From contig JAFSAP010000041.1 of the NCBI GenBank assembly GCA_017440925.1, positions 1 through 53,279 on the forward strand: a stretch of DNA of 53,279 bases, written 5' to 3'. The notes beneath the pieces were generated by a model. That model was not told the DNA's origin. It did no database searches and saw only the letters and a list, made by a program, of their open reading frames with translations. A program made the position numbers and the translations under genes. The DNA is from Oscillospiraceae bacterium. Its GTDB lineage: Bacteria > Bacillota > Clostridia > Oscillospirales > Oscillospiraceae. Numbering within the stretch: position 1 is the first letter of the stretch; each line of letters begins with the position of its first letter. Positions 15,901-24,484 of the stretch are shown one piece after another.

Positions 15901-16461
15901 ATGAAAAAATGGATGGTATGCATGGTATGCCTTGTGTTCCTGTTATCAGCCGCAGGATGCGGTTCTCCATCAAAAACAGCTGAAGCCGCTGAGGAAATGA
16001 TAACGCTGACAATCACTCCCCAATATGCTCCAAACATTACGGATGAATGGTTAGAAGAAAATATTGGCACCTATCATCAATCTTTCGAGAAACAGACGGA
16101 TGGCTCTGTTGTTCTGAAAATGACGAAGGAACAATACGCTGATTATATAGATTACATACGATCCGGTGTCCTTTCTGTTGCCCAGAATATGGCCGCCAAT
16201 GAACACAACAATATCACAGACATTTCCTATAACGACGATTTTTCTGAGTTCCGGGTTACTGTCAAAACGGATACCCTTTATCGTTCTGATGCCGATGCGG
16301 CATATTATGTGTTTACCGAATATGGAAGATTCTATCATTACCTGACCACCCATCAATATCTGACCTCTGGTTTAGAAGAAGGATTAGAAGATTGGCCGGT
16401 TATCTTTACCTTTTTGGATGCTGATGGAAACATCCTTGAAGAAGACTATGCCCCTGAATAA
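15901..16461 (+). CDS. Hypothetical lipoprotein
   Basis: 186 aa. A signal peptide with lipobox LSAAGC puts Cys20 at the mature N-terminus, so it should sit on the outer face of the membrane. The mature part is acidic, with mixed alpha/beta character, many Tyr residues, and no motif I recognise. RBS GGAGG at 15889-15893; the in-frame ATG at 15886 overlaps that RBS. Base composition is more AT-rich than its neighbours, which may indicate a recent arrival. Confidence 0.75.
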   Translation: MKKWMVCMVCLVFLLSAAGCGSPSKTAEAAEEMITLTITPQYAPNITDEWLEENIGTYHQSFEKQTDGSVVLKMTKEQYADYIDYIRSGVLSVAQNMAANEHNNITDISYNDDFSEFRVTVKTDTLYRSDADAAYYVFTEYGRFYHYLTTHQYLTSGLEEGLEDWPVIFTFLDADGNILEEDYAPE

Positions 16462-16516
16462 CAGGCATGATAATAAATTCCCATATGCCAAATGGGTTGC
16501 AGCGAAATAAATTGAA

Positions 16517-16557
16517 CCCCCCTGCGGTGTGATGATCCACATACCGCAGGGGGTTTT
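16517..16557 (+). terminator. Terminator after the lipoprotein gene
   Basis: Long stem CCCCCTGCGGT / ACCGCAGGGGG with extra GTG/CAC pairs in the loop side, followed by TTTT. Confidence 0.85.
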
Positions 16558-16599
16558 CTGTAAAAACAGTCAGACAGCACCCGGCTGCCATTTTTTCTA

Positions 16600-16896
16600 T
16601 CAGTGGGTGGTAAAGTGCATTTCTCCCGGAAGAATGGCTTTCCACTCCGGATGTGTGCCGATGTACTGCTGTGCAAAGGGGCAGGTTAGTGCCGCTTTCA
16701 GATTCTGACTGGTCAGATGGGGAAGCAGTGCATCCATCATGGCAGATTCCACATTCTGGCCACGGAATTTGGGATGAATCATCATCTGGCTGATATTTAC
16801 CAGTCCGGCCCGCACACGGGGAAAGGCAATATGGCCCATAGGCATACCGTCATCGCTGATGGCTCGGATCCGTTCTTTTTCAAATGCAAAGGTCAT
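16600..16896 (-). CDS. Small GNAT-like N-acetyltransferase (YidJ/Gcn5-CG type)
   Basis: 98-aa minimal acetyltransferase fold. ISQMMIHPKFRGQNVESAM is the acetyl-CoA loop region, and the C-terminal LTCPFAQQYIGTHPEWKAIL matches the conserved CPF-x-x-x-Y-x-x-x-HPE block of pfam14542-type enzymes. Substrate unknown. The ORF is open to 16959, but the start at 16896 has AAAGGGTG in front and homology begins there. Confidence 0.8.
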   Translation of the reverse strand: MTFAFEKERIRAISDDGMPMGHIAFPRVRAGLVNISQMMIHPKFRGQNVESAMMDALLPHLTSQNLKAALTCPFAQQYIGTHPEWKAILPGEMHFTTH

Positions 16897-16929
16897 ATTA
16901 TCACCCTTTCCTGTGGATATTTTGGAAAA

Positions 16930-16957
16930 GCCCTCCGGCGTTTTGTCACCGGAGGGC
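16930..16957 (-). terminator. Terminator after the SDR gene
   Basis: GCCCTCCGG / CCGGAGGGC arms, followed on the minus strand by CTTTTCC. Confidence 0.72.
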
Positions 16958-16970
16958 AAAGGGAAGTCAA

Positions 16971-17771
16971 TTAGGGACGCTGGCCCATGCCGCCTTCCAG
17001 AGTCAGGGTTTCACCGGACATGTACTTGAAGTCGGGAGATGCCAGAGCCACGCAGGCACGGCCGATGTCCAGTTCGGGGTTGCCGAAGTAACCCATGGGG
17101 GGCATATGCACGTTGGCCTTGAAAGCCTCGGGATATGCCTTCTGGAAGTTCTCCAGCTGAGCAGTCCAGGCCAGAGGCGCAATGATGTTGACGTTGATGC
17201 CATCCTTGCCCCACTCGGTAGCAGCTACGCGGGACAGGCCACGGATACCTTCCTTGGCAGCGGCGTAAGCGCACTGACCATAGTTGCCAAACAGACCTGC
17301 ACCGGAAGCGAAGTTGATGACGCTGCCCTTGGTCTCCTTCAGGTAGGGGTATGCAGCCTGCATGTAGTGGAAGGTTGCATACAGACCGGAGTAGACAGCC
17401 AGATCGAACTGAGCCAGAGTGTGGTCAGCCAGAGTAACACCGGAAGCGGAAGCCTGAGCGCAGTTGATCAGAACATCCAGACGGCCAAATTCAGCAATGG
17501 CCTTGGCAACAACGTCCTTTGCGGTGGCAGCGTTGTCAGCGCCGGCAGCTACGTCTGCCTGAACGGGCAGAACCTTCACGCCGTACAGACGCTCCAGCTC
17601 TTCCTTGGCATCCAGCAGTTTCTGCAGGTTACGGCCGGTGATAACGATGTTGGCGCCTTCCTTGGCGTAAGCAACGGCGATGCCGTAGCCGATGGAGCCG
17701 GCAGTGCCGTCGGACAGAACAGAACGGCCGCCGCCGGTCAGAAGCAGGGTCTTACCTTTTAAGAAACTCAT
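16971..17771 (-). CDS. SDR-family oxidoreductase
   Basis: 266-aa short-chain dehydrogenase/reductase. The N-terminal cofactor motif is extended (LTGGGRSVLSDGTAGSIGYG), with an insertion between the glycines as in enoyl-ACP-reductase-like or divergent SDRs. The catalytic Ser is in INFASGAG and Tyr/Lys in CAYAAAKEGI, while the usual NNAG is NCAQ. The C-terminus (GETLTLEGGMG) resembles SDRs of the 3-oxoacyl reductase type. Substrate unknown. Codon use suggests high expression. RBS AGGAGG. Its upstream region is long and rich in palindromes. Confidence 0.85.
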   Translation of the reverse strand: MSFLKGKTLLLTGGGRSVLSDGTAGSIGYGIAVAYAKEGANIVITGRNLQKLLDAKEELERLYGVKVLPVQADVAAGADNAATAKDVVAKAIAEFGRLDVLINCAQASASGVTLADHTLAQFDLAVYSGLYATFHYMQAAYPYLKETKGSVINFASGAGLFGNYGQCAYAAAKEGIRGLSRVAATEWGKDGINVNIIAPLAWTAQLENFQKAYPEAFKANVHMPPMGYFGNPELDIGRACVALASPDFKYMSGETLTLEGGMGQRP

Positions 17772-17806
17772 AATGTTACCTCCTAAGTGTGTTTTGAAAC
17801 AAGTGG

Positions 17807-17835
17807 ATTATACAATGGTGAATAGAAAAAGTAAA
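17807..17835 (-). promoter_or_regulatory. Promoter of the SDR gene
   Basis: Minus strand TTTACT, 17-bp spacer, TATAAT, about 36 bp before the ATG. Confidence 0.65.
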
Positions 17836-17878
17836 TAGCAAAAATGGAACTTTTTACAATTATTTAAACGTAGTTTCG

Positions 17879-17914
17879 TATCGATATTATTATATTCTTA
17901 CAATAAAATCGATA
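17879..17914. promoter_or_regulatory. Two TATCGATA-type palindromes upstream of the SDR promoter
   Basis: TATCGATAT at 17879-17887 and ATCGATA at 17908-17914; a further TATCGATT is at 18078-18085. Similar elements occur upstream of the operons at 24.7, 27.4 and 43.7 kb. Confidence 0.4.
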
Positions 17915-18015
17915 AAAAAGAATGGATAAAAAGGGGAGAAAACCGGCGGTGGATTTAGGGGATATGTGCTTTTCTTTTGTAATTGCAGTATAGCACATTT
18001 TCTGCCGGAAAGTAA

Positions 18016-18059
18016 GTGACTTAGTCACCAGAAAATATCGGTATAATAATACCGATATT
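18016..18059. repeat. Pair of adjacent perfect palindromes in a 378-bp gene-free stretch
   Basis: GTGACT-T-AGTCAC (18016-18028) is followed 5 bp later by AATATCGGTAT-N4-ATACCGATATT (18034-18059). The stretch 17772-18149 has no ORF that I would call. On the minus strand a possible promoter TTACTT-N17-TATACT lies just beyond these palindromes, so they look like operators rather than terminators (no T-tract). Confidence 0.5.
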
Positions 18060-18120
18060 ATTTAATCTATACAAATGTATCGATTAAAGAGGCAAAAAAG
18101 CGCGGTTTTCACAAAAAATA

Positions 18121-18143
18121 CCCCCTCCGGAGTACGGAGGGGG
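18121..18143 (-). terminator. Terminator of the leucine-rich-repeat-like lipoprotein gene
   Basis: CCCCCTCCG / CGGAGGGGG arms, followed on the minus strand by TATTTTTTG. Confidence 0.85.
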
Positions 18144-18149
18144 ACTGAT

Positions 18150-19919
18150 TTATGTTTCCGGCGTGGAATTTACAGGAGCTTCCGGCGCAGGTGGTGTTTC
18201 GGGTGTGGCTGCTGGGGGGGTGGTCGCCGGAGGGGTGGTTGCCGGAGGGGTAGTTGCCGGAGGGGTAGTTGCCGGGGGAGTGGTTGCTGGGGGTGTGGTT
18301 GCCGGAGGTGTGGTCGCAGGAGGCGTGGTTGCCGGAGGCGTGGTCGCAGGAGGGGTAGTCTCCGGAGGTGTGGTTTCCACGGGACGGTTGGCTTCCTCTT
18401 CCCGGCGTTTGGCTTCTTCCTGGGCAGCGACCCGGCGGTCAACACCATCATAATCGAAAATTTCCCGGATTTTCAGATAGTAGTCGAACATGGTCATGCC
18501 AATGTCATTGTACCGCCAGCCCAGGCTGTAAGGATCGGAACCGGTGAACCGGACCCAGCAGTCGGGATGGTTTTCTTCAAAGGCTTTCCGGGTTTCCCAG
18601 TTGATTTGGGGATTCAGATACAGGAACCGTTCCAGGGGCAGGTTTTCAATGGGGGTCAGGTCAGATACCTTGGCAAAAGCAATGTTGAGAAAACGCAGAT
18701 TCTCGCAGCTTTCCAAGGCGCTGATATCTGACAGGGCATAACAGTTGGCAAGTTCCAGCCATTCCAGCTTCTTGTGGTTGGCAAAGGGTTCCAAATCCGT
18801 CATGGAGGCGCCGGAGAGGATGACGATCTCCAGATCCGGCATATATTCAATGAAACTGATGTCCGTCAGATCCGGATTGTGGCCCATGTCAATATATTTC
18901 AGGCTGGTGCAGTATTTCAGCGTGTCTGCATGGCTGTTGTAAACGCCGTAAACGGTACGCATGGTTTCTGCGTCGGTGAGGACGGAGTACTGTCCGCCAA
19001 AATGGACACGCCATACCACCTTGGTATCGGGGTAATCATCCCGGATGGAGGCCAGGACTTCATTGCTCATACCGCAGTCTTCCAGCTTGAGGTAGGTACA
19101 TTTGGGCAGGATATCCAGGGCAGCACGGACTTCTCCTTCTCCGTCGTCGCCAATATTGACATCCTTCAGTTCCACAGTTTCGTCGGCACAGGAGATGGTC
19201 TTGCCGAAGAAATCAAAGGTGTAGTGGAACTCGGCCTGGGGAACAGCTTCCATCAGCTGCTTTACGTGCTCTTTGGTCAGACTGCTTTTTCCGTTGCTGT
19301 CCATCAGCTCCACTTCTGTCAAACCGGGGAGGAGGGCAAGCCTTGCGGCAACTTCCTCGATCTGTCCGGCGGAAAGTCCGGATAAATCGACACTGGTGTC
19401 TGTGGGAGCATACTCCCTGCCCATAAATTCCACAGTGCAGGAGACGGAGAGCCCGGGATATGCCTGCTGCAGGGCAGCCAATTCTTCTGCTGTCAGACTG
19501 GTTTTGGGCAGTTCCAGGACAGAGAGGCTGGGCAGATATTTCAGCTGCTTCAGCAGGGTATCTGCCTGGTAGGAATCCTGAGCAAGTGTGGCTTTGGTTT
19601 CAAAATTGGAAAGGGTCAGATTTCCCAGGGGGACGGTATAAACGACATCGACCTCCGGATGCCGGGCAATATAGTCCAGGATGGCATCGTAGCAGGTGCT
19701 GCCGGAAAGATCCAGATATTCCAGATTTATGCATTCTTCCAGTGCTGCAAAATCTTCCTCTGTGACGGTCACTGCCAGGTACTCCGCCTTTTCCCGGAGC
19801 CATTTGAACTGGGGAATGGTCGGCGTTGCCGCTTCATCCTTGCTGCAGCCGCTGAGGCAGAGCAAAAGGGAGAAAAGGCAGAGCAGCACAGAAAAGGCAG
19901 ATCGGGCTGCAGGTTTCAT
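18150..19919 (-). CDS. Leucine-rich-repeat-like lipoprotein with Thr/Pro repeat tail
   Basis: 589 aa. A signal peptide with lipobox LCLSGC anchors it outside the cell. The body contains irregular leucine-rich units (LEYLDLSG, LKYIDMGHN, LEWLELANC, LRFLNIAFA), suggesting a protein- or polymer-binding surface. The tail has ten TTPPA pentapeptides plus one TTPPE, probably a wall-spanning spacer, although it is at the end distal to the lipid anchor. The ORF is open to 20186; the start at 19919 has CGGAGG and begins the signal peptide. Ligand unknown. Confidence 0.82.
   Translation of the reverse strand: MKPAARSAFSVLLCLFSLLLCLSGCSKDEAATPTIPQFKWLREKAEYLAVTVTEEDFAALEECINLEYLDLSGSTCYDAILDYIARHPEVDVVYTVPLGNLTLSNFETKATLAQDSYQADTLLKQLKYLPSLSVLELPKTSLTAEELAALQQAYPGLSVSCTVEFMGREYAPTDTSVDLSGLSAGQIEEVAARLALLPGLTEVELMDSNGKSSLTKEHVKQLMEAVPQAEFHYTFDFFGKTISCADETVELKDVNIGDDGEGEVRAALDILPKCTYLKLEDCGMSNEVLASIRDDYPDTKVVWRVHFGGQYSVLTDAETMRTVYGVYNSHADTLKYCTSLKYIDMGHNPDLTDISFIEYMPDLEIVILSGASMTDLEPFANHKKLEWLELANCYALSDISALESCENLRFLNIAFAKVSDLTPIENLPLERFLYLNPQINWETRKAFEENHPDCWVRFTGSDPYSLGWRYNDIGMTMFDYYLKIREIFDYDGVDRRVAAQEEAKRREEEANRPVETTPPETTPPATTPPATTPPATTPPATTPPATTPPATTPPATTPPATTPPATTPPAATPETPPAPEAPVNSTPET
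18210..18374 (-). repeat. 15-bp tandem repeat (11 units) encoding TTPPA/TTPPE
   Basis: Eleven consecutive 15-bp units with third-position differences only, inside the lipoprotein gene. It is in frame, so unit-number change by slippage would alter tail length without breaking the frame. Confidence 0.9.
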
Positions 19920-20044
19920 AAAACAACCTCCGGTCAACATAATACATGCAGTATACCATACCCCTATCGGAAAAGCAAGAAATCTGCCGGGGCAGAAAAA
20001 GAAAAACACACACCGGCAGTACCGGTGTGTGTCGGAAGCGTTTT

Positions 20045-21202
20045 TTATGAAAGATCCAGAGAAAGCAGTTCGGGGCGGAAATAGTGCGCAACAGTTTCGG
20101 AACCGCCGATGGTATAGCGCAGGAGAATGTCCACCCGGCTGCCGGTAATGGCTGCAATCTCCACGCTGTATTCTTTTTCGCCGCATTCTGTGAAGAAAGC
20201 TGCATTTTCAGCGGCATATTCCTCGGGGAGCAGTTGGAAATTCCGGATGATGTCATCCAGTACTGCAGGATCCGGTACGGCTATTTGATCCGGAGTCAGA
20301 AGCAGGGCGTGCTTTTCCTCTCCCAGCCAACCGAAAGCGGGGGAGCGGTAACGGGCGGTTCCGGCTTTTTTCAAACAGTGGCATGTGCCCAGGGTAAAAT
20401 CTGTGTCGATATCCGAGGAAAATGCGATCCACGTGTTTTCGGCCGGAAGTGCGTTCAGGTCGATCCGGACGAAGCTCTGCCAGTTTGCCCGCTTTGTACA
20501 GGCGGGGATCAGCGGGATGCCGGAGGCGGTATATTGGTATTTATAGAGGCCATATTTGGGATCCTGCAGATTTCTGGCAGCCACCAGGATGAAGCCCAGC
20601 CGGGAAAGCTGTTTCTCTGTGCCGCCTCGGAGCTGGGCATAGAGTTCATACTGGGAGGAATCACCACTGTCAACGGCCTGTGTGAAAGTGGAGAGCAGCG
20701 CTTCATATTCCGCATCCGTCAGACCGGCAGGAACAGGATCCCGGAAAAGGCACAGCATTTTTTTGGCATCTTCAATGCCGAGACGATGGGCTTTTTCCAG
20801 ATGGGAAAGACCGGCGGGAATATCTGTGCTGCCGCCTGTGCCGTCGCAAAGGAAGCATCCTGTCAGATAGCAGGCCAGGGGATGGTCAAGCTCCGCTGCT
20901 TTGCGGTACCATTCCAATGCGGCGGGATAGTCTGGTTCTTCCCAGGTGACAGTATTCCAGGGAAAAGAGGGAATGCCCTGGCGCATCAGATCCCAAAGAT
21001 TGGACTGCTGGCGCATCCGGAATTTCTTCACGGCATACAGATGACCGATGGCAACCATGGCATCGGCACTGCCAAGCTGGGCGGCCTGCTGGTATTGCTC
21101 AAATGCGGCTTCCAGATCGCTGCGTGTTTCCGCTTCCTGACCGGCAGCGAGCAATTTTCGGATGGTGTATTTGGTGCCCCGTAATTTGTCGAGAAATCCC
21201 AT
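20045..21202 (-). CDS. Sel1/TPR-repeat cytoplasmic protein
   Basis: 385 aa. Residues about 20-150 hold Sel1-like repeats (AAFEQYQQAAQLGSADAMVAIG and ALEWYRKAAELDHPLACYLTG-type units). The C-terminal half is a mixed alpha/beta region with no family I recognise. Sel1 proteins generally act as protein-binding scaffolds. Start at 21202 chosen by GGGAGGAT; the ORF is open further but without an RBS. It is divergent from the Rossmann/RyR protein gene. Confidence 0.75.
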   Translation of the reverse strand: MGFLDKLRGTKYTIRKLLAAGQEAETRSDLEAAFEQYQQAAQLGSADAMVAIGHLYAVKKFRMRQQSNLWDLMRQGIPSFPWNTVTWEEPDYPAALEWYRKAAELDHPLACYLTGCFLCDGTGGSTDIPAGLSHLEKAHRLGIEDAKKMLCLFRDPVPAGLTDAEYEALLSTFTQAVDSGDSSQYELYAQLRGGTEKQLSRLGFILVAARNLQDPKYGLYKYQYTASGIPLIPACTKRANWQSFVRIDLNALPAENTWIAFSSDIDTDFTLGTCHCLKKAGTARYRSPAFGWLGEEKHALLLTPDQIAVPDPAVLDDIIRNFQLLPEEYAAENAAFFTECGEKEYSVEIAAITGSRVDILLRYTIGGSETVAHYFRPELLSLDLS

Positions 21203-21311
21203 TTTGTATCCTCCCTGTTTTTTACACGGTTTGAAACATGCAGAATTTTTCTTTATTATACCAGATTGCAGGCGGAATGCAATATTCTGCACCAGAGAAT
21301 GGGGGATGCTG

Positions 21312-21340
21312 TTGCATTTTTCAGTAGTTTCCTGTATGAT
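21312..21340 (+). promoter_or_regulatory. Promoter of the Rossmann/RyR membrane protein gene
   Basis: TTGCAT, 17-bp spacer, TATGAT. Confidence 0.6.
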
Positions 21341-21361
21341 AAAGAAAAACGCCGGGGATAC

Positions 21362-23425
21362 ATGAAAGCTCCCGGCAGAGCATATTCGGACATAAAATGC
21401 AGAAGGTGTTCTGCAGAGGAAGGGAGACTGGGTACAGTGTATTTTGAAATATGTGTGGTTGTGGCACTGGCGGTCATGTTGGTGTTTGCAGGCTTTGCCA
21501 TTAAGGAGCGGCATACTGCCAGCAAATGCATCAGTATGATTTTGCTGGGAATCTGCGTGTCCAGTATATTTTTGTTTTTCCCGGTTTACTGGGCAGACTC
21601 TGCGGGCGTAGAATATCAGCCGTTCCGTGCAGCGGTCTTTTCCCTGTATTACGGTGTGAAGGCGCTGGCAGGCGGCCAGGAGATCCGGCTGCTGGAAAAA
21701 TATAAAGAGGTTTTCCCGGCATTCCGGTTTGTTTTTCTGCTGCTGAACTATGTTTATTTCCTTGCAGCGCCGCTGCTGACCTCCAGTTTGATCCTTTCCT
21801 TCATGGGAGATTTTCTGGACCGGTTCCGCTACCGGTTCAGCTGGAAACGGAACTATTATATCTTCTCAGAGCTGAGTGCATCGGCACTCCATGCAGCCCG
21901 GCAGATCCACAAAAGACATCCGAAGGGAATGATCGTTTTTTGCGGAACCAAAAATGCGGACAAAACAAATCTGGCAAAGGCCCGGACTTTGGGAGCTGTC
22001 AACCTGTATGCAGCCTGTGAGGCGCTGCGCATTCCTTTCAAAGGGAAAAATCTGGAATTTCACCTCCTTTCTGAGGACGAGGATCAAAACCTTGGAATTG
22101 CAGAGCAGCTGATTGTCAGACACAGGGACAAAACCGGGGTAAACATTCTGATCAATGCATTTGCCGAAAGCGGCACAGGCATCCAGGTGGTGGAAAGCAT
22201 AGACAAAGGCGGGATCAGTGTCCGGTTTATTGACAGTACGGCCCTGCTCTGCAACAATCTGCTGCTGAAATATCCCTTATATGAGCTGCCAGCTGATCAG
22301 AAAACCATCTCTGTGGTCTTGGTCGGCTGCGGTAAGACCGGTATCCGCATGCTGAAAACCATTGCCTGGTGCGGACAGATGGAGGATATCGGCCTGAAGA
22401 TCCGGATCTATGACAACGATGCGGCACGTATCGGGCAGAAAGTCCTGGCCCAGTGTCCGGAGCTGCAAAGCAGTTATGATATTGTGTTTGTAGAAACTGA
22501 TGTGGAAACAGCAGCCTTTGAAGCAGCGGTGCTGGATCCGGAACAGGGAAGTCCGGATGCAACCTATGTGGTGGTGGCGCTGGGGGATGATGAGCAGAAT
22601 ATTGCTGTGGCAGAACGTCTGTTCCGGATATTCCGCCATGCCAATGGATACAGGTGGACGCCCCGGATCCTGGCGCGGATCCGTTCCGGCGCAAAATCCG
22701 CTGTTTATTCCCACAAGGATAACAGCTTCCTGGAAAAACGCAGGATATGCCTGTTTGGGGATGTGGAAGAGGTGCTTTCCTCCAATACCTTGTTCCACTC
22801 CTATCTGGAACGTTTGGCGCTGGCGGTGAATCTCAGCTACAGTGACCTGCTTCCCGATAAGGACGCAGATCTTCTGACAGAATTAGAACTGCTGAAGTAC
22901 TTTGGTTCGGCAGAAGTGAGAGCATGCTGCAAGAGCTTCCTGGATTCGGAGTATTCCCGCCGGTCCTCCATGGCATCGGCATTGCATATTCCGGTGAAAC
23001 TCCATAACTGCGGCCTTCTGCCTGCCGGGGAGATCATTCCGTCCGACGAGACGGTAAAAAACTTTTACCGGATCGTTTCGAATGACCCGCAGCTGATGGA
23101 CAAGCTTGCGAAGAATGAGCACCGCCGCTGGAACAGCTTTATGCGCAGCGAAGGTTATTGCACAGCCACCTGGGAGGATCTGCAGAATTTCTATCCCGTT
23201 CTGGAAAAGAAGAACAACCAGGATCAGCTGACCAAGCGGCATTTATGCCTGGTGGACGACTGGGATCAGTTGGACGATCTTTACAGTAAATATATGTCCC
23301 TGAATCCGCCCTATAAGCCGGATTTCAAAGACAGCGACCGGAAGATGATCGAAAATATCCACAGGATCGTCATGCTGGCAAACCGGCTGGAAAGAACCAG
23401 CATTGATGAGTTTTTCCTTTCATAA
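21362..23425 (+). CDS. Membrane protein with NAD-binding (TrkA-like) and RyR-like domains
   Basis: About 687 aa. The N-terminal third holds three or four membrane helices. Then come a degenerate Rossmann-like segment (YYIFSELSASALHAARQI) and a clear one (VVLVGCGKTGIRMLKTI) followed by acidic strand ends, as in RCK/TrkA-N domains. The C-terminus has LAKNEHRRWNSFMRSEGY, the hallmark of RyR domains. Such RyR/TrkA-N membrane proteins are thought to be nucleotide-gated channels or stress sensors; the ligand is unknown. Start uncertain: ATG 21362 follows the promoter best, and GTG 21437 is an alternative with GGGAGA. Confidence 0.72.
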   Translation: MKAPGRAYSDIKCRRCSAEEGRLGTVYFEICVVVALAVMLVFAGFAIKERHTASKCISMILLGICVSSIFLFFPVYWADSAGVEYQPFRAAVFSLYYGVKALAGGQEIRLLEKYKEVFPAFRFVFLLLNYVYFLAAPLLTSSLILSFMGDFLDRFRYRFSWKRNYYIFSELSASALHAARQIHKRHPKGMIVFCGTKNADKTNLAKARTLGAVNLYAACEALRIPFKGKNLEFHLLSEDEDQNLGIAEQLIVRHRDKTGVNILINAFAESGTGIQVVESIDKGGISVRFIDSTALLCNNLLLKYPLYELPADQKTISVVLVGCGKTGIRMLKTIAWCGQMEDIGLKIRIYDNDAARIGQKVLAQCPELQSSYDIVFVETDVETAAFEAAVLDPEQGSPDATYVVVALGDDEQNIAVAERLFRIFRHANGYRWTPRILARIRSGAKSAVYSHKDNSFLEKRRICLFGDVEEVLSSNTLFHSYLERLALAVNLSYSDLLPDKDADLLTELELLKYFGSAEVRACCKSFLDSEYSRRSSMASALHIPVKLHNCGLLPAGEIIPSDETVKNFYRIVSNDPQLMDKLAKNEHRRWNSFMRSEGYCTATWEDLQNFYPVLEKKNNQDQLTKRHLCLVDDWDQLDDLYSKYMSLNPPYKPDFKDSDRKMIENIHRIVMLANRLERTSIDEFFLS

Positions 23426-23448
23426 TTGTGCCCCAGTGGGGCAATGTA

Positions 23449-23478
23449 AAAAGAGAGACTGCAAAGTCTCTCTTTTTT
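23449..23478 (+). terminator. Terminator of the Rossmann/RyR gene
   Basis: AAAGAGAGACT / AGTCTCTCTTT with a short GCAA loop and T-tract. A smaller GCCCC/GGGGC hairpin precedes it at about 23430. Confidence 0.82.
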
Positions 23479-23528
23479 GCATGCGGCTGAAAACGGACTT
23501 ACCGGAAGAGGTATCCTTTTTGAAAAAG

Positions 23529-23556
23529 AAGCGGACAGTCCGAAGACTGCCCGCTT
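23529..23556 (-). terminator. Terminator of SASP gene 1
   Basis: AAGCGGACAGTC / GACTGCCCGCTT arms (one mismatch) with TTCG-type loop, then CTTTTTC on the minus strand. Confidence 0.82.
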
Positions 23557-23562
23557 TTGGAG

Positions 23563-23763
23563 TTACTGCATATTCTGCTCGTAGGCCTCGATCATCTTCT
23601 TGACCATCTGGCCGCCGACGGAGCCTGCCTCACGGGAGGTCAGATGACCGTTGTAGCCGTTAGTCAGGTTGACACCCACTTCCTGGGCAGCCTGCATCTT
23701 GAAACGGTCCATGGCCTCACGAGCCTGAGGGATATTCAGCTGGTTGTTATTAGAGTTGCTCAT
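23563..23763 (-). CDS. Alpha/beta-type small acid-soluble spore protein (copy 1)
   Basis: 66-aa DNA-binding spore protein that coats spore DNA in the forespore. It has the N-terminal Asn-rich MSNSNNNQLNIPQAREAMD, then the conserved blocks (GVNLTNGYNGHLTSREAGSVGGQMVKKMI) including the Glu-x-x-Gly-type GPR-like region. The C-terminus EAYEQNMQ is normal for the family, unlike copies 2 and 3. RBS AAAGGAGAG. It lies behind a sigma-G-like promoter. Confidence 0.95.
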   Translation of the reverse strand: MSNSNNNQLNIPQAREAMDRFKMQAAQEVGVNLTNGYNGHLTSREAGSVGGQMVKKMIEAYEQNMQ

Positions 23764-23842
23764 TGTAATTCTCTCCTTTTTCGTTTTCCGGAAAGCAAGA
23801 TGCCTTCCGGTTTGGAGAACATCTTTTTTCTTTCCGTACACC

Positions 23843-23871
23843 TAGTTTGACCAGAGTCGAAAGTTGTATGA
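23843..23871 (-). promoter_or_regulatory. Sigma-G-like forespore promoter of SASP 1
   Basis: Minus strand TCATA (-35), 17 bp, CAAACTA (-10), close to GHATR/CATNHTA. The surrounding block AACATTCATACA is shared with SASP 2. From 23872 to about 24100 I see no gene. Confidence 0.6.
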
Positions 23872-24102
23872 ATGTTAAGTGACGGAAAGAATGGTACAAT
23901 CTGCAAAGAGAACAGCCGGCGGAGCAGTCACATTTGGAGGAATATTTAACTGGTTGCGACTGAGGGCGTTTATCCTGGTTTGTTCCTTTTCTAATTGCAT
24001 CAGAAAATCAAAAAAGACAAGTCCACAATAATTTGATGAAATAAGAATATACCATTAGCATATTGATAAATCTGCTTCGGGTATTTAAAAGAATAATATG
24101 AT

Positions 24103-24130
24103 TTGACTTTCTTGCTTTTTGCGTTATAAT
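24103..24130 (+). promoter_or_regulatory. Promoter of the ArsR-type regulator gene
   Basis: TTGACT, 16-bp spacer, TATAAT. Confidence 0.7.
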
Positions 24131-24160
24131 ATCTTAAAAACAGAGGTGGTGAAGGCAGGT

Positions 24161-24484
24161 TTGCAGGTAACGGAGAAGGAACTGGCCTTGGTTTTCAAGG
24201 CCCTCAGTGATGAAAACAGAATCCGGATTGTAAATTACCTGTGGGATGGTGAAAAATCTGCCCGCAGACTGCTGGCGATGATGGATATCAGTCAGTCGAC
24301 ATTGTCCCATCATATGAAGATATTATGTGATTCGGGAATTGTGGCGGGCCGCAAAGTTGGAACCTGGATGATTTACAAGCTGTCACTGGAAGGTGTGAAG
24401 ATGGTGCAGGAATATCTGGACTATTTGGCCCGCGCCAGAACGATCTGCCTGGAAAAGTTGATATATGATGAACCGTGCAACTGA
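24161..24484 (+). CDS. ArsR/SmtB-family transcriptional regulator
   Basis: About 107-aa winged helix repressor: LVFKALSDENRIRIVNYL is the ArsR hallmark and STLSHHMKILCDSGIV the recognition helix. The classic CxCxxC metal motif is absent; Cys appears in KILCDSG, in ARTICLE near the C-terminus, and in the terminal EPCN, so any metal(loid) site would be of another ArsR type. Start uncertain (TTG 24161 after GAAGG, or GTG 24149). It leads the double-cubane and sao-like blocks, whose promoters carry TCGATA inverted repeats, and is the likely regulator. Confidence 0.8.
   Translation: MQVTEKELALVFKALSDENRIRIVNYLWDGEKSARRLLAMMDISQSTLSHHMKILCDSGIVAGRKVGTWMIYKLSLEGVKMVQEYLDYLARARTICLEKLIYDEPCN

Noticed and set aside
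18210-18374. Regular repeats considered as a CRISPR array
   Set aside because: Units are 15 bp, contiguous without spacers, and encode TTPPA in frame inside a lipoprotein.
23872-24100. Possible small gene between SASP 1 and the ArsR regulator
   Set aside because: Only short open frames without RBS or protein-like composition; I see nothing beyond the two promoters flanking it.
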